Assembly (NCBI RefSeq): GCF_025567165.1
Contig: NZ_JAOQKC010000015.1
Coordinates: 20,448 to 84,447, forward strand
Length of the DNA: 64,000 bases
From: Laedolimicola ammoniilytica
GTDB taxonomy: Bacteria > Bacillota > Clostridia > Lachnospirales > Lachnospiraceae
Direction: 5' to 3'
In this document: positions 31,362 to 39,559 of the stretch, piece by piece
Numbering within the stretch: the first letter of the stretch is position 1
Layout: the number at the start of each line of letters is the position of its first letter
Translations under genes and position numbers: made by a program
Notes under the pieces: generated by a model
Seen by the model: the letters and a program-made list of their open reading frames with translations, nothing else
The model's database searches: none
What the model was told of the DNA's origin: nothing

Positions 31362-32150
31362 TTACTCAAAATCCCGGTTTAGCCGCTCATCAAGCTCTTT
31401 ATCGCTTCCAATCACCCGGACATATTTTACAATTTCTTCTGCCGTCGGCTCCACAGCCTGGTTCAGCAGACGCTCCAGCGACATGCTGCTCTCCACGCAT
31501 TCCAGATTGACCTGGCCGTCCATGACAAGACCGCCCAGGCCTTTTCTCTGGCCGATGGCTGTTAAGAAGCCCTTCAGGAATTTCGCCTTGGCTTTCGCCG
31601 GGCACTGGAACAGCCGGATAGTCTTTTTAAAGCCGAGAATGCAGGCATCGATCTGGTCCGCTGTCACACCGTCCAGCACGGACGCGATGGCTTCTTCTGT
31701 GTCCAGATCCCGGACCAGATGACGGGTGCAGTTATGGGTCAGCGGATTCTTTCCATCTTCAATCATCAGCTCCCGGTCGAAATCGGTCTCGATTTCCAGA
31801 TGCCCCAGTCCCCGCTCCTCCATGTAGCGTCCGATATAGGGATGACACTCGCTATCCAGCATAAAATGACACATGAAACCGCACAGATAGGAAATCAGCA
31901 CATAATTGGGCCGCTTCTGATACTGCTTTCTGGCATTTTCAAAAAAGGACAGCGCGGTCTGTCCGTGCATTTTCACGCCCAGCTGATTGATACGGTTTTT
32001 GCTGTAAGGCTTATAATAGAATAAGAGGTCCGGTCCGTGAAGGCCCAGCAGATAGGCCGCCTTGTTTTCTTTTATCATTTCCCGTAATTCTCCGGGCAGC
32101 GCCCGATAGACTTTCTTTCCGAATATATAATGTGCGTAGGTTGCAGGCAT
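31362..32150 (-). CDS. Zinc-dependent phospholipase C-like protein
   Basis: A 262-residue protein of the zinc-dependent phospholipase C/S1-P1 nuclease-like fold. It starts PATYAHYIFGKKVY, and His and Asp residues that fit the trinuclear zinc site occur in GLHGPDLLFYY, CGFMCHFMLDSECHPY and THNCTRHLVRD. There is no signal peptide, unlike secreted Clostridium alpha toxins, so this is one of the cytosolic relatives of unproven activity. The ATG at 32150 follows AAGGAAGGG; an earlier in-frame start at 32192 is basic and weak. It is the first gene of the run including the MFS transporter. Confidence 0.83.
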   Translation of the reverse strand: MPATYAHYIFGKKVYRALPGELREMIKENKAAYLLGLHGPDLLFYYKPYSKNRINQLGVKMHGQTALSFFENARKQYQKRPNYVLISYLCGFMCHFMLDSECHPYIGRYMEERGLGHLEIETDFDRELMIEDGKNPLTHNCTRHLVRDLDTEEAIASVLDGVTADQIDACILGFKKTIRLFQCPAKAKAKFLKGFLTAIGQRKGLGGLVMDGQVNLECVESSMSLERLLNQAVEPTAEEIVKYVRVIGSDKELDERLNRDFE

Positions 32151-32336
32151 AAGTACCCTTCCTTTCTTCTGTATCTGTATTTTGTGCCGCATACGGCACT
32201 CTTAGCTATTGTCTCACAGAATCTTCTTTCTTACAAGCGTTATCCGGGTAAAATTTCTGTTATCTTTTCTCACACTTTTCCCCCGGCGCACATACTATGG
32301 CAATATAAAATATTTCATTTTCCTGGAGGATTTCTT

Positions 32337-32600
32337 ATGAGTGATTTAACTGCTACGAACTGCGGGTGTGGTTGTGACAATGGGAACAACAGCTGCTGCA
32401 ATACTCTGATTTGGCTGCTTCTTCTGACCTCCTGCTGTGGCAACGGCAATGGTTTTTTGGGCGGCAATGGCTGTGGCAATGGCTGTGGCAATGACAGCAG
32501 CTGGCTGTGGCTGATCCTGATTCTGTGCTGCTGCGGCGGCTGTGGAAACGGACTTTTTGGTAACAACGGGTGTGGCTGCGGGAATGGATGCGGCTGTTAA
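32337..32600 (+). CDS. Small high-cysteine Gly/Asn-rich protein
   Basis: An 87-residue protein with 17 cysteines, many as CGCG, NGCG or CC and CCC runs. Two hydrophobic stretches (LIWLLLLTSCC and WLWLILILCCC) alternate with three Gly/Asn/Cys-rich stretches, the last being GCGCGNGCGC at the C-terminus. Similar Lachnospiraceae proteins are labelled chorion class high-cysteine proteins, a name without functional meaning. GGAGGA lies 6 bases ahead of the ATG. It could be a spore-coat or surface protein cross-linked by disulfides, a metal binder, or a modified-peptide precursor; none is shown. It is the first of three plus-strand genes set among minus-strand genes. CATACTAT at 32291-32298 resembles a sigma-E -10. 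Confidence 0.75.
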   Translation: MSDLTATNCGCGCDNGNNSCCNTLIWLLLLTSCCGNGNGFLGGNGCGNGCGNDSSWLWLILILCCCGGCGNGLFGNNGCGCGNGCGC

Positions 32601-32612
32601 TCAGCTTTTCCA

Positions 32613-32647
32613 GCGGGGAGAAACAAAGGTTTCCCCCCGCCCTTTTT
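32613..32647 (+). terminator. Terminator of the high-cysteine gene
   Basis: Arms 32613-32624 and 32629-32640 pair at 11 of 12 positions and are followed by CCTTTTT. Confidence 0.85.
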
Positions 32648-32728
32648 GTATCTGCTTTTTCTTATATTTTCGCCTGTTTCCCGCTCGTTTTTCTCAAATT
32701 CTTTCAAAAATTTGTGCAATCTGTACGC

Positions 32729-32757
32729 TTGTTTTTGGAATTCCCATATGCTATGCT
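32729..32757 (+). promoter_or_regulatory. Promoter of the repeat-protein gene
   Basis: TTGTTT and TATGCT are 17 bases apart, 32 bases ahead of the GTG start. Confidence 0.55.
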
Positions 32758-32789
32758 CTCTATACAAAAGCGAAAGGAGGATATGCGCG

Positions 32790-33443
32790 GTGCTGGACGA
32801 AAAGGATTTGCAAATCCTGCAGTCAATGTTCCATCAAAACGAAGAACGATTCAAGACAGCTCTTGTTGAGACTGAGACCAATCTCCGTGGTGAATTCAAG
32901 ACGGCTCTTGCTGAGACTGAGACCAATCTCCGTGGTGAATTCAAGACAGCTCTTGCTGAGACTGAGACCAATCTCCGTAGTGAATTCAAGACGGCTCTTG
33001 CTGAGACTGAGACCAATCTCCGTGGCGAATTCAAGACGGCTCTTGCTGAGACCGAGACCAATCTCCGTGGTGAATTCAAGACGGCTCTTGCTGAGACCGA
33101 GACCAATCTCCGTGGCGAATTCAAGACGGCTCTTGCTGAGACCGAGACCAATCTCCGTGGCGAATTCAAGACGGCTCTTGCTGAGACCGAGACTAGTCTC
33201 CGTGGCGAATTTGGCCGCATGTTAGACGAAAGAATTTCTCAGTCTGAAAATTCTGTTCTGAGTTACGTTGACTGGACTAGAGAAGAGCTGGAAAAGAAGC
33301 TTTCGGTTCTGGATGCCAAAGTAGATCAGTTATGGCAATATGGGAATCTCGTAAAACTGGAGTATCAGAATTCCGAAACATTTTTGAACATTGCCCTTGA
33401 TTTGCAAAAAAGAGTTACTACTTTAGAAGCAAAAATTGCCTGA
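32790..33443 (+). CDS. Tandem 15-residue-repeat protein, probably coiled coil
   Basis: A 217-residue soluble protein of unknown function. The GTG at 32790 sits 9 bases after AAAGGAGG. Residues 1-20 (LDEKDLQILQSMFHQNEERF) are helical. Eight perfect-length repeats of the unit FKTALAETETNLRGE fill residues 21-140, differing only by single changes (V for A, S for G or N). The C-terminal part (ENSVLSYVDWTREELEKKL and LDLQKRVTTLEAKIA) is also heptad-like. The 15-residue period fits four helical turns at 3.75 residues per turn, so a long, slightly right-handed coil is plausible. Copy number is likely to vary between strains. It lies between two terminators. Confidence 0.75.
   Translation: MLDEKDLQILQSMFHQNEERFKTALVETETNLRGEFKTALAETETNLRGEFKTALAETETNLRSEFKTALAETETNLRGEFKTALAETETNLRGEFKTALAETETNLRGEFKTALAETETNLRGEFKTALAETETSLRGEFGRMLDERISQSENSVLSYVDWTREELEKKLSVLDAKVDQLWQYGNLVKLEYQNSETFLNIALDLQKRVTTLEAKIA
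32850..33209 (+). repeat. Eight tandem 45-bp repeats within the coding region
   Basis: Eight contiguous 45-base units without spacers, each encoding FKTALAETETNLRGE or a close variant. DNA identity between units is nearly complete (differences such as GGT/GGC, ACT/ACC and one AGT for GGT), implying recent expansion or ongoing gene conversion. Because 45 is divisible by 3, several other frames stay open across it. Confidence 0.95.
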
Positions 33444-33470
33444 TAGCAGGCTATCTATACAAAAGAGAAA

Positions 33471-33501
33471 GGGCAGCCTGGTTGGCTGCCATAATTTTTT
33501 T
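33471..33501 (+). terminator. Terminator of the repeat-protein gene
   Basis: GGCAGCC and GGCTGCC (33472-33478 and 33484-33490) form the stem; ATAATTTTTT follows. Confidence 0.8.
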
Positions 33502-33557
33502 ATTCATACTTCTCCCCTTTTTCCATATATTTATTACAAAAAACCGGAGGCACTCAG

Positions 33558-33962
33558 ATGAAGCCTGGTGATGAGCGCTATCGGATCCTATATGAGCTTC
33601 AGCACAAATGCAATGAACTGAATCGGAAAATTGACTCATTGATTCGTATGATGGAAATGCTGACAACTTATATGAAGTATTCCAGCATAATGACTGAAAT
33701 GGCGGCTGTGCAGCCGTCTAAATCTGATTCTGATAGTGATTCTGATGACGGGCAGGTTCATTTTGATGACGCACCGGAAAGGAGTAATCATATGGAACCC
33801 AGGGAGTTTCAGAAAATTATGAATATGGCGAAGAATTCGGATCATCCGATGTCGGAGGGAGAATTTCAGGAGATTTTCAATACGCTTAAACAGGGGAAGT
33901 CAGAAGAGGAAGTGGCCCGGATGGAACAGATGGTGAAGCTGGCAAAAAGCTTCATGAAATAA
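33558..33962 (+). CDS. Small acidic helical protein, function unknown
   Basis: This 134-residue protein is not assigned to any family. The ATG follows CCGGAGG by 8 bases. Residues 1-50 form a probable amphipathic helix (YELQHKCNELNRKIDSLIRMMEML), residues 54-65 are a Ser/Asp run (SKSDSDSDSDDG), and the C-terminal part (EFQKIMNMAKNSDHPMSEGEFQEIFNTL, then EEEVARMEQMVKLAKSF) looks like a small helical bundle. There are no membrane segments. It lies 57 bases beyond a terminator, and its stop codon begins the hairpin shared with clcA. It may be functionally linked to the two preceding small genes, but only position suggests this. Confidence 0.65.
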   Translation: MKPGDERYRILYELQHKCNELNRKIDSLIRMMEMLTTYMKYSSIMTEMAAVQPSKSDSDSDSDDGQVHFDDAPERSNHMEPREFQKIMNMAKNSDHPMSEGEFQEIFNTLKQGKSEEEVARMEQMVKLAKSFMK

Positions 33963-33990
33963 GGGGCTGTAACAGCCCCTACTCTTTTGC
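33962..33990. terminator. Terminator between the acidic protein gene and the CLC gene
   Basis: AGGGGCTG-TAA-CAGCCCCT (33962-33980) followed by ACTCTTTT on the plus strand. It overlaps the last two bases of the CLC gene on the minus strand. Confidence 0.65.
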
Positions 33991-35307
33991 GTTGCGATTG
34001 ATAAATTTGGTTTTCACCTTGGAATACATAATCTTCTGACTGCGGTACAGCCCATAATATCCGGACTGCATATAGCTGATAGCGATTGCGATAAAGTAAA
34101 AGGGGGCTCCTTCGAAGCCGAACATCTCCAGACTGATAAGCAGAGAAGAAATGGGGCTGTTGGTAACGCCGCAAAATACGGCCGCCATACCGCAGGCGCC
34201 TGCCAGAGATGGGGAAATATGTAAAATCTGTCCCATCAGACAGCCGAAGGTGGCTCCCACAAAGAAGGTAGGAACAATCTCGCCGCCTTTAAAGCCGCCG
34301 GACAGCGTAATTGCCGTGAACAGGATCTTCAGTAAAAATGCCGCCCAGAATACCTGCTGCTCTACCACGGCGCGCTCCACCACTTGCATACCGGTTCCCA
34401 GATAATCCGTGGTTCCTAAAGCAAGGGTCAGAAGGATAATCAGAGCGCCGGACACCAGCGGACGCACAAAGGCATTCTGAATCTTTTCCGCGAACAGTTC
34501 CTCTGTCTTATGCAGCACCACGCAGAACAGAATACTGACTGCCGCGCAGCACAGACCCAGAACCATAATCTTGAACCCGTTGACCGGATTCAGTTCCGGC
34601 AAAACGCCTAACGCGAAGCGCTCTCCGGTCAGTCCGAAATGACAGGCAACCCCATAGGCAATATAGGACGCCACCACGCAGGGCACCAGGGCTGCGTAAT
34701 GCATGATTCCCACACTGACAACCTCCATGGAGAACACCGTGGCCGCCATGGGCGTGCCAAACAGGGCGGAAAAGGCTGCGCTCATTCCGGCCATAATCAT
34801 AACGCGCCGGTCATTTTCATCAATCCGCAGAATTCTGCCCAAAAAGTTTCCGATGCTGCCTCCCAGCTGCAGAGCCGCGCCCTCGCGTCCTGCGGAGCCG
34901 CCGAACAGATGGGTCAGAATGGTGGAAATGAAGATCAGCGGCGCTGTCTTCAGTGGAATCTCACGCTCTGCGTGGATCGCGTCCAGCACCATATTGGTGC
35001 TGCTCCGCTCCTGCTTCCGCTCCCATTGATACATCCAGACAATCAGGACTCCCGCGAAGGGCAGTCCGTAGAGAATCCAGGGGTGCTCCATTCGGAAGGC
35101 AGTTGCCATAGATACGCCCTTTCCAAAGGCCGTTCCCACCAATCCCAGGGCTATTCCAGTCAGAGCCGCGAATACCAGCCACTTAATCAGAACGACTAAT
35201 CGGTTCCAGATCGTAATCCGGAACCGATTCTCAAGCTGCGGGAGAACACCCTCCCGCAGCTCTTCTGTGTTTTCAGTTTTTATCTCGTTTTGCTTCTGTT
35301 CATCCAT
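33979..35307 (-). CDS. CLC-family anion/proton antiporter, fluoride (CLC-F)-like motifs
   Basis: A membrane protein of 442 residues with about ten to twelve hydrophobic segments. The gating glutamate is in SAGREGAALQLGG (Glu142). Where chloride-type CLCs have GSGIP this protein has STNMVLDAIH (103-112). It also has PLKTAPLIFISTILTHLFGG just before the gate and GGFKGGEIVP (Glu343). These three blocks resemble the CLC-F group, which exports fluoride in exchange for protons, more than chloride channels. The CLC-F assignment is inference from motif memory; general CLC membership is secure. The gene starts on the last base of the leuS stop (TAATG), so it is translated behind leuS. Confidence 0.85.
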   Translation of the reverse strand: MDEQKQNEIKTENTEELREGVLPQLENRFRITIWNRLVVLIKWLVFAALTGIALGLVGTAFGKGVSMATAFRMEHPWILYGLPFAGVLIVWMYQWERKQERSSTNMVLDAIHAEREIPLKTAPLIFISTILTHLFGGSAGREGAALQLGGSIGNFLGRILRIDENDRRVMIMAGMSAAFSALFGTPMAATVFSMEVVSVGIMHYAALVPCVVASYIAYGVACHFGLTGERFALGVLPELNPVNGFKIMVLGLCCAAVSILFCVVLHKTEELFAEKIQNAFVRPLVSGALIILLTLALGTTDYLGTGMQVVERAVVEQQVFWAAFLLKILFTAITLSGGFKGGEIVPTFFVGATFGCLMGQILHISPSLAGACGMAAVFCGVTNSPISSLLISLEMFGFEGAPFYFIAIAISYMQSGYYGLYRSQKIMYSKVKTKFINRNAKE

Positions 35308-37724
35308 TAGGGCTTTACCACAATATTAATGATTCTTCCGGGCACATAAATCTCTTTTACAATTGTACCCTTCAGCCAGTCTGCTACGATTTCTTTTCCT
35401 GCCGCAATGGCCTCGTCCTTGGATACGCTGGTGGACAGGGTTACCGTTCCGCGGGTCTTGCCGTTGACCTGAACCGCGATCTCGATCTCGTCGTCCTTCA
35501 TGGCTTCCTCATCAGCATCCGGCCAGCCGTGTCCGAAGACGGTCTCGCTGTGACCGAGCTGCTCCCAGAGCTCCTCTGCGATATGGGGCGCGAACGGAGC
35601 AATCAGCGTAACGGCTGTCTCCAGGGTCTCCTTATCCAGACCATCCTGACGCTTTGCCAGATCGATCAGCTTATTGTTGTACTCCATGAAGCCGGAAATA
35701 ACCGTATTCAGGCTGAAGCTGTTCAGACGGGTGGTGATGTCATAAACCATCTTGTGACGGAGCTTCACACTCTCCGGAGTCTCCTTTGTTTCCTTGTCCT
35801 TATTGTCCAGAACCAGGTTCCAGAAACGCTTCAAGAAACGGGATACACCGTCGATGCCTCTGTCGTCCCACTCTGCGTCCAGCTCGGGCGGTCCGACGAA
35901 CATCTCATACATCCGGAGCGCGTCACAGCCATAATCGCGGATCAAATCATCCGGGGAAACCACATTTCCCTTGGACTTACTCATCTTGATACCGTTCTTA
36001 CCGGTAATCATACCCTGATTGAACAGCTTGGTAAACGGCTCGTCAAAGTCTACCACTCCGATATCATGCAGGAACTTGGTATAGAAACGGGAGTACAGCA
36101 GATGAAGTACCGCGTGCTCCACACCGCCGATGTACATATCAACCGGCAGATACTTGTCAGCCTTTTCACGGCTTACCAGCTCTTCATCGTTATGGTTGTC
36201 CACGTAACGCAGGAAATACCAGGAGGAACCTGCCCACTGGGGCATGGTGTTGGTCTCTCTCTTTGCAGGCGCGCCGCAGCAGGGACAGGTGGTATTCACC
36301 CACTCGTCAATGGCAGCCAGCGGAGACTCTCCGGTGCCGGTGGGCTGATAGCTGTCAACCTCCGGTAGCTCCAGGGGAAGCTGATCCTCCGGAACCGGAA
36401 CATTACCGCACTTGGGGCAGTGGATAATCGGGATCGGCTCGCCCCAGTAGCGCTGACGGGAGAATACCCAGTCACGCAGCTTGTAGTTGACCGTCTTTTT
36501 ACCTACGCCCATTTTCTCGATGATAAGCGGAGCTTCCTTCTTCAGCACTGCGGATTCCATACCATTCCAGTCGCCGGAATTGATCATGGTTCCACTTGCC
36601 TCTGTGTAAGCCTCTGTCATATTCTCGATTTCCTTGCCATCCTTTGCGATAACCTGGATGATCGGAATATTGAATTTCTTCGCGAATTCAAAGTCACGGT
36701 CGTCATGGGCCGGTACACACATGATCGCGCCGGTACCATAATCAGCCAGTACGTAATCGGAAAGCCAGATGGGAACTTTTGCTCCGTTGATGGGATTGAT
36801 GGCATAGCTTCCAGTGAATACGCCGGTCTTCTCCTTGTCCTGTACACGGTCCACGTTAGAACGCATGGAGGACTTGAATATATAATCCTCTACAGCGGCT
36901 CTGGTCTCATCGGTCGCCAGCTTGGAAGCCAGCGCGTGCTCCGGAGCCAGCACCATGAAGGTAGCGCCGTGCAGGGTATCCGGACGGGTAGTGTATACAG
37001 TAATGGTCTCATCGCTGTTCTCCACCTTGAAATCTACCTCAGCACCGTAAGACTTACCAATCCAGTCAGTCTGCATCTTCTTAACCTTCTCCGGCCAGTC
37101 CAGCTTATCCAGATCGTCCAGAAGTCTGTCTGCGTATGCGGTAATCTTCAGCATCCACTGACGCAGGTTTTTCTTGGTAACCGGGGTGCCGCAACGCTCG
37201 CAGCAGCCGTTGACTACTTCCTCATTGGCCAGACCGGTCTTACAGGACGGGCACCAGTTGATGGGGAACTCCTTCTCGTATGCCAGACCCTTCTTGAACA
37301 TCTGTACAAAGATCCACTGGGTCCACTTGTAGAACTTCGGATCCGTCGTATTTACTTCCATATCCCAGTCGTAAAGAGCAGCGATATCGTTGATCTGTCT
37401 CTTGATATTGGCCACATTCTCTGCAGTAGACTTTGCCGGATGTACGCCCATCTTGATGGCGTAGTTCTCAGCCGGAAGTCCGAATGCGTCCCATCCCATG
37501 GGATGAATGATGTAATGTCCCTGCATCAGCTTGTAACGGCTCCATACATCACTGATCACATAACCTCTCCAGTGACCTACATGAAGTCCGTTGCCTGACG
37601 GATACGGGAACATATCCAGACAATAGTATTTCGGTTTTTTTCCGTCGTTGACGTTCACCGGATGCTCTTCCCAGTGTTTCCGCCATTTCTCTTCCACCGC
37701 GTGGTGGTTAAATGGTACTGCCAT
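35307..37724 (-). CDS. leuS: Leucyl-tRNA synthetase
   Basis: A class I synthetase of 805 residues, the normal bacterial length. The HIGH motif is HVGH (residues 48-51) in the context PYPSGNGLHVGHWRGY; the KMSKS motif is KMSKSKGN in the last third. The zinc site CPSC...CCERC, the editing domain (YTTRPDTLHGATFMVLAPEH) and the catalytic MPQWAGSSWYFLRY block are present. The final domain ends NGKTRGTVTL and EIYVPGRIINIVV. A consensus promoter lies 58 bases upstream. No T-box is seen in the short leader. The stop overlaps the CLC gene start. Confidence 0.98.
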   Translation of the reverse strand: MAVPFNHHAVEEKWRKHWEEHPVNVNDGKKPKYYCLDMFPYPSGNGLHVGHWRGYVISDVWSRYKLMQGHYIIHPMGWDAFGLPAENYAIKMGVHPAKSTAENVANIKRQINDIAALYDWDMEVNTTDPKFYKWTQWIFVQMFKKGLAYEKEFPINWCPSCKTGLANEEVVNGCCERCGTPVTKKNLRQWMLKITAYADRLLDDLDKLDWPEKVKKMQTDWIGKSYGAEVDFKVENSDETITVYTTRPDTLHGATFMVLAPEHALASKLATDETRAAVEDYIFKSSMRSNVDRVQDKEKTGVFTGSYAINPINGAKVPIWLSDYVLADYGTGAIMCVPAHDDRDFEFAKKFNIPIIQVIAKDGKEIENMTEAYTEASGTMINSGDWNGMESAVLKKEAPLIIEKMGVGKKTVNYKLRDWVFSRQRYWGEPIPIIHCPKCGNVPVPEDQLPLELPEVDSYQPTGTGESPLAAIDEWVNTTCPCCGAPAKRETNTMPQWAGSSWYFLRYVDNHNDEELVSREKADKYLPVDMYIGGVEHAVLHLLYSRFYTKFLHDIGVVDFDEPFTKLFNQGMITGKNGIKMSKSKGNVVSPDDLIRDYGCDALRMYEMFVGPPELDAEWDDRGIDGVSRFLKRFWNLVLDNKDKETKETPESVKLRHKMVYDITTRLNSFSLNTVISGFMEYNNKLIDLAKRQDGLDKETLETAVTLIAPFAPHIAEELWEQLGHSETVFGHGWPDADEEAMKDDEIEIAVQVNGKTRGTVTLSTSVSKDEAIAAGKEIVADWLKGTIVKEIYVPGRIINIVVKP

Positions 37725-37781
37725 TTTTTTCCACTCCTCTTATCTTAATTGCTTCGTAAAAATAAATTTCCACTGCATTTT

Positions 37782-37809
37782 ATCATATCACACCAGACCG
37801 CTTTGTCAA
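37782..37809 (-). promoter_or_regulatory. leuS promoter
   Basis: On the minus strand TTGACA and TATGAT are 16 bases apart with TGTG upstream of the -10. The leader to the ATG is about 50 bases, too short for a T-box. Confidence 0.7.
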
Positions 37810-37822
37810 GCAAAATCCGAGT

Positions 37823-39559
37823 TTACACAGCCCACTGGCTGTTGTACAGCTCTGTGTAAAAGCCCCCTGCCGCAAGCAGACTCTCATGGGTACCCTGCTC
37901 GATAATCTGTCCGTCCCGCATAACGAGAATCACATCTGCCTCCCGGATGGTAGACAGCCGGTGGGCTACGATGAAGCTGGTACGCCCCTCCATCATTTTC
38001 GCAAAGGCGTTCTGAATCCGAAGCTCCGTGCGGGTGTCAATGCTGGAGGTGGCCTCGTCCAGAATCAGCATGGGCGGCAGACACAGCATAACCCGGGCAA
38101 TACACAGCAGCTGCTTCTGGCCCTGGGAAAGACTTCCGCCGTCCTCCGAAAGCACCGTGTCATAGCCCTTCGGCAGACGCCGGATAAAGCTGTGGGCGTG
38201 GGAGGCCTTCGCCGCCTCGATAATCTCTTCCTCCGTGGCGTCCGGCTTTCCATAGGAAATGTTGTCGCGAACCGTCGCGGATTTCAGCCAGGTCTCCTGC
38301 AATACCATACCGTACTGCTGCCGCAGATTTTCCCGGGTCAGCTCCTGAATGGGCGTTCCGTCCACGGAAATGCAGCCTGCATCCACGTCGTAGAACCGCA
38401 TCAGCAGATTGATGAGTGTGCTTTTTCCACAGCCGGTGGGACCCACGATGGCGATTCTCTGGCCGGGCTTTACATGCAGATTCAGGTTCTTTATCAGTTC
38501 TCTGTCCTTCGTATAGGAGAACTCTACATGTTCCAGATCCACACTGCCCTCTGCCTTCTCGATACAGGGGCCGTCCGCAGGATCCGCGCTCATGGGCTCC
38601 TGGTCGATAAAATCAAAGACACGCTCCGCGCAGGCCAGGGCATTCTGAAGCTCGGTGACTACACCGGAGATCTCATTAAAGGGCTTAGTGTACTGATTGG
38701 CATAGCTTAAGAAGCAGGAAAGCTGACCCACGCTCAATCCTCCCCGGATAGCCGCGAAAGCGCCTGCCACGCCCACACCTGCGTAAACCATGCTGTTGAC
38801 AAACCGGGTAGCCGGGTTGGTAATGGAAGAATAGAAAATCGCACGCAGGCTGTGCTTCTGCAGCTGCCGGTTGATCGCATCAAACTGCGCAATGGCTTCT
38901 TCTTCATGCCCAAAAGCTTTGACTACCTTCTGATTTCCCACCATCTCATCGATGAGTCCGGTGAGCTCGCCCCGGGTCTCGGACTGGAGCTTGAACATGC
39001 TGTGGGTCCGCCGGGCGATAAAGCTGGCCACCAGAAGGGACAGCGGCGTAATGCAGACCACCACCAGCGTAATGCCCACATTGACCGAGAGCATGAACAG
39101 CAGAGTTCCCAGAATCGTCATCACGCCTGTAAATAACTGGGTGAATCCCATCAGCAGGCCGTCGGAAAACTGGTCGATATCCGCAATCAGACGGCTGACG
39201 ATGTCGCCCTGTGGATGGCTATCGATATAGCTCAGGGGCAGATCCTGCATATGGTCAAAGGCCTCGGTCCGCACGTCCATCACGACCTTATAAGTGATAT
39301 GGTTGTTGCAGAGGTTCATGAGCCACTGGAATACAGAGGTGGATCCGATGATGACGCCCAGCTTTGTCAGAAGCTTTAACAGGGCCGCAAAGTCTACCGC
39401 TCCCTTTCCCATCATATAGTCGATGGCGTCTCCGGTGAGAATCGGCGCATACAGGGTCAGGGCCACGGTCAGAACCGCCAGCAGGATGGACGCCAGCAGA
39501 TACAATCGATACCCTTCGATATAGCAAAGGACTCTTTTTAATGTGGATTTACGCTTCAT
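37823..39559 (-). CDS. ABC exporter half-transporter, consensus ATPase site
   Basis: A type IV ABC exporter of 578 residues: six membrane segments within about 15-300, then an ATP-binding domain. Walker A is GPTGCGKST (373-381), the signature is LSQGQ (477-481, one change from LSGGQ), Walker B is MLILDEATSSID with the catalytic Glu502, and the H-loop His is in VAHRLST. The ATG at 39559 follows AGGAGG and lies inside the 3' end of the partner gene (11-base overlap). With the partner it should form a heterodimer of the LmrCD/BmrCD/TM287-288 kind, exporting drugs, lipids or peptides. Confidence 0.92.
   Translation of the reverse strand: MKRKSTLKRVLCYIEGYRLYLLASILLAVLTVALTLYAPILTGDAIDYMMGKGAVDFAALLKLLTKLGVIIGSTSVFQWLMNLCNNHITYKVVMDVRTEAFDHMQDLPLSYIDSHPQGDIVSRLIADIDQFSDGLLMGFTQLFTGVMTILGTLLFMLSVNVGITLVVVCITPLSLLVASFIARRTHSMFKLQSETRGELTGLIDEMVGNQKVVKAFGHEEEAIAQFDAINRQLQKHSLRAIFYSSITNPATRFVNSMVYAGVGVAGAFAAIRGGLSVGQLSCFLSYANQYTKPFNEISGVVTELQNALACAERVFDFIDQEPMSADPADGPCIEKAEGSVDLEHVEFSYTKDRELIKNLNLHVKPGQRIAIVGPTGCGKSTLINLLMRFYDVDAGCISVDGTPIQELTRENLRQQYGMVLQETWLKSATVRDNISYGKPDATEEEIIEAAKASHAHSFIRRLPKGYDTVLSEDGGSLSQGQKQLLCIARVMLCLPPMLILDEATSSIDTRTELRIQNAFAKMMEGRTSFIVAHRLSTIREADVILVMRDGQIIEQGTHESLLAAGGFYTELYNSQWAV

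Noticed and set aside
32850..33209. CRISPR-like direct repeats
   Set aside because: The eight units are contiguous with no spacers and are in frame within a gene with a strong RBS and terminator.
32834..33225. Additional open frames through the 45-bp repeats on both strands
   Set aside because: A repeat length divisible by 3 keeps any frame open if one unit is; only the GTG-32790 frame has a ribosome site and sensible flanks.
37725..37822. Possible Leu T-box ahead of leuS
   Set aside because: The promoter is about 60 bases from the start codon, so no T-box can fit.
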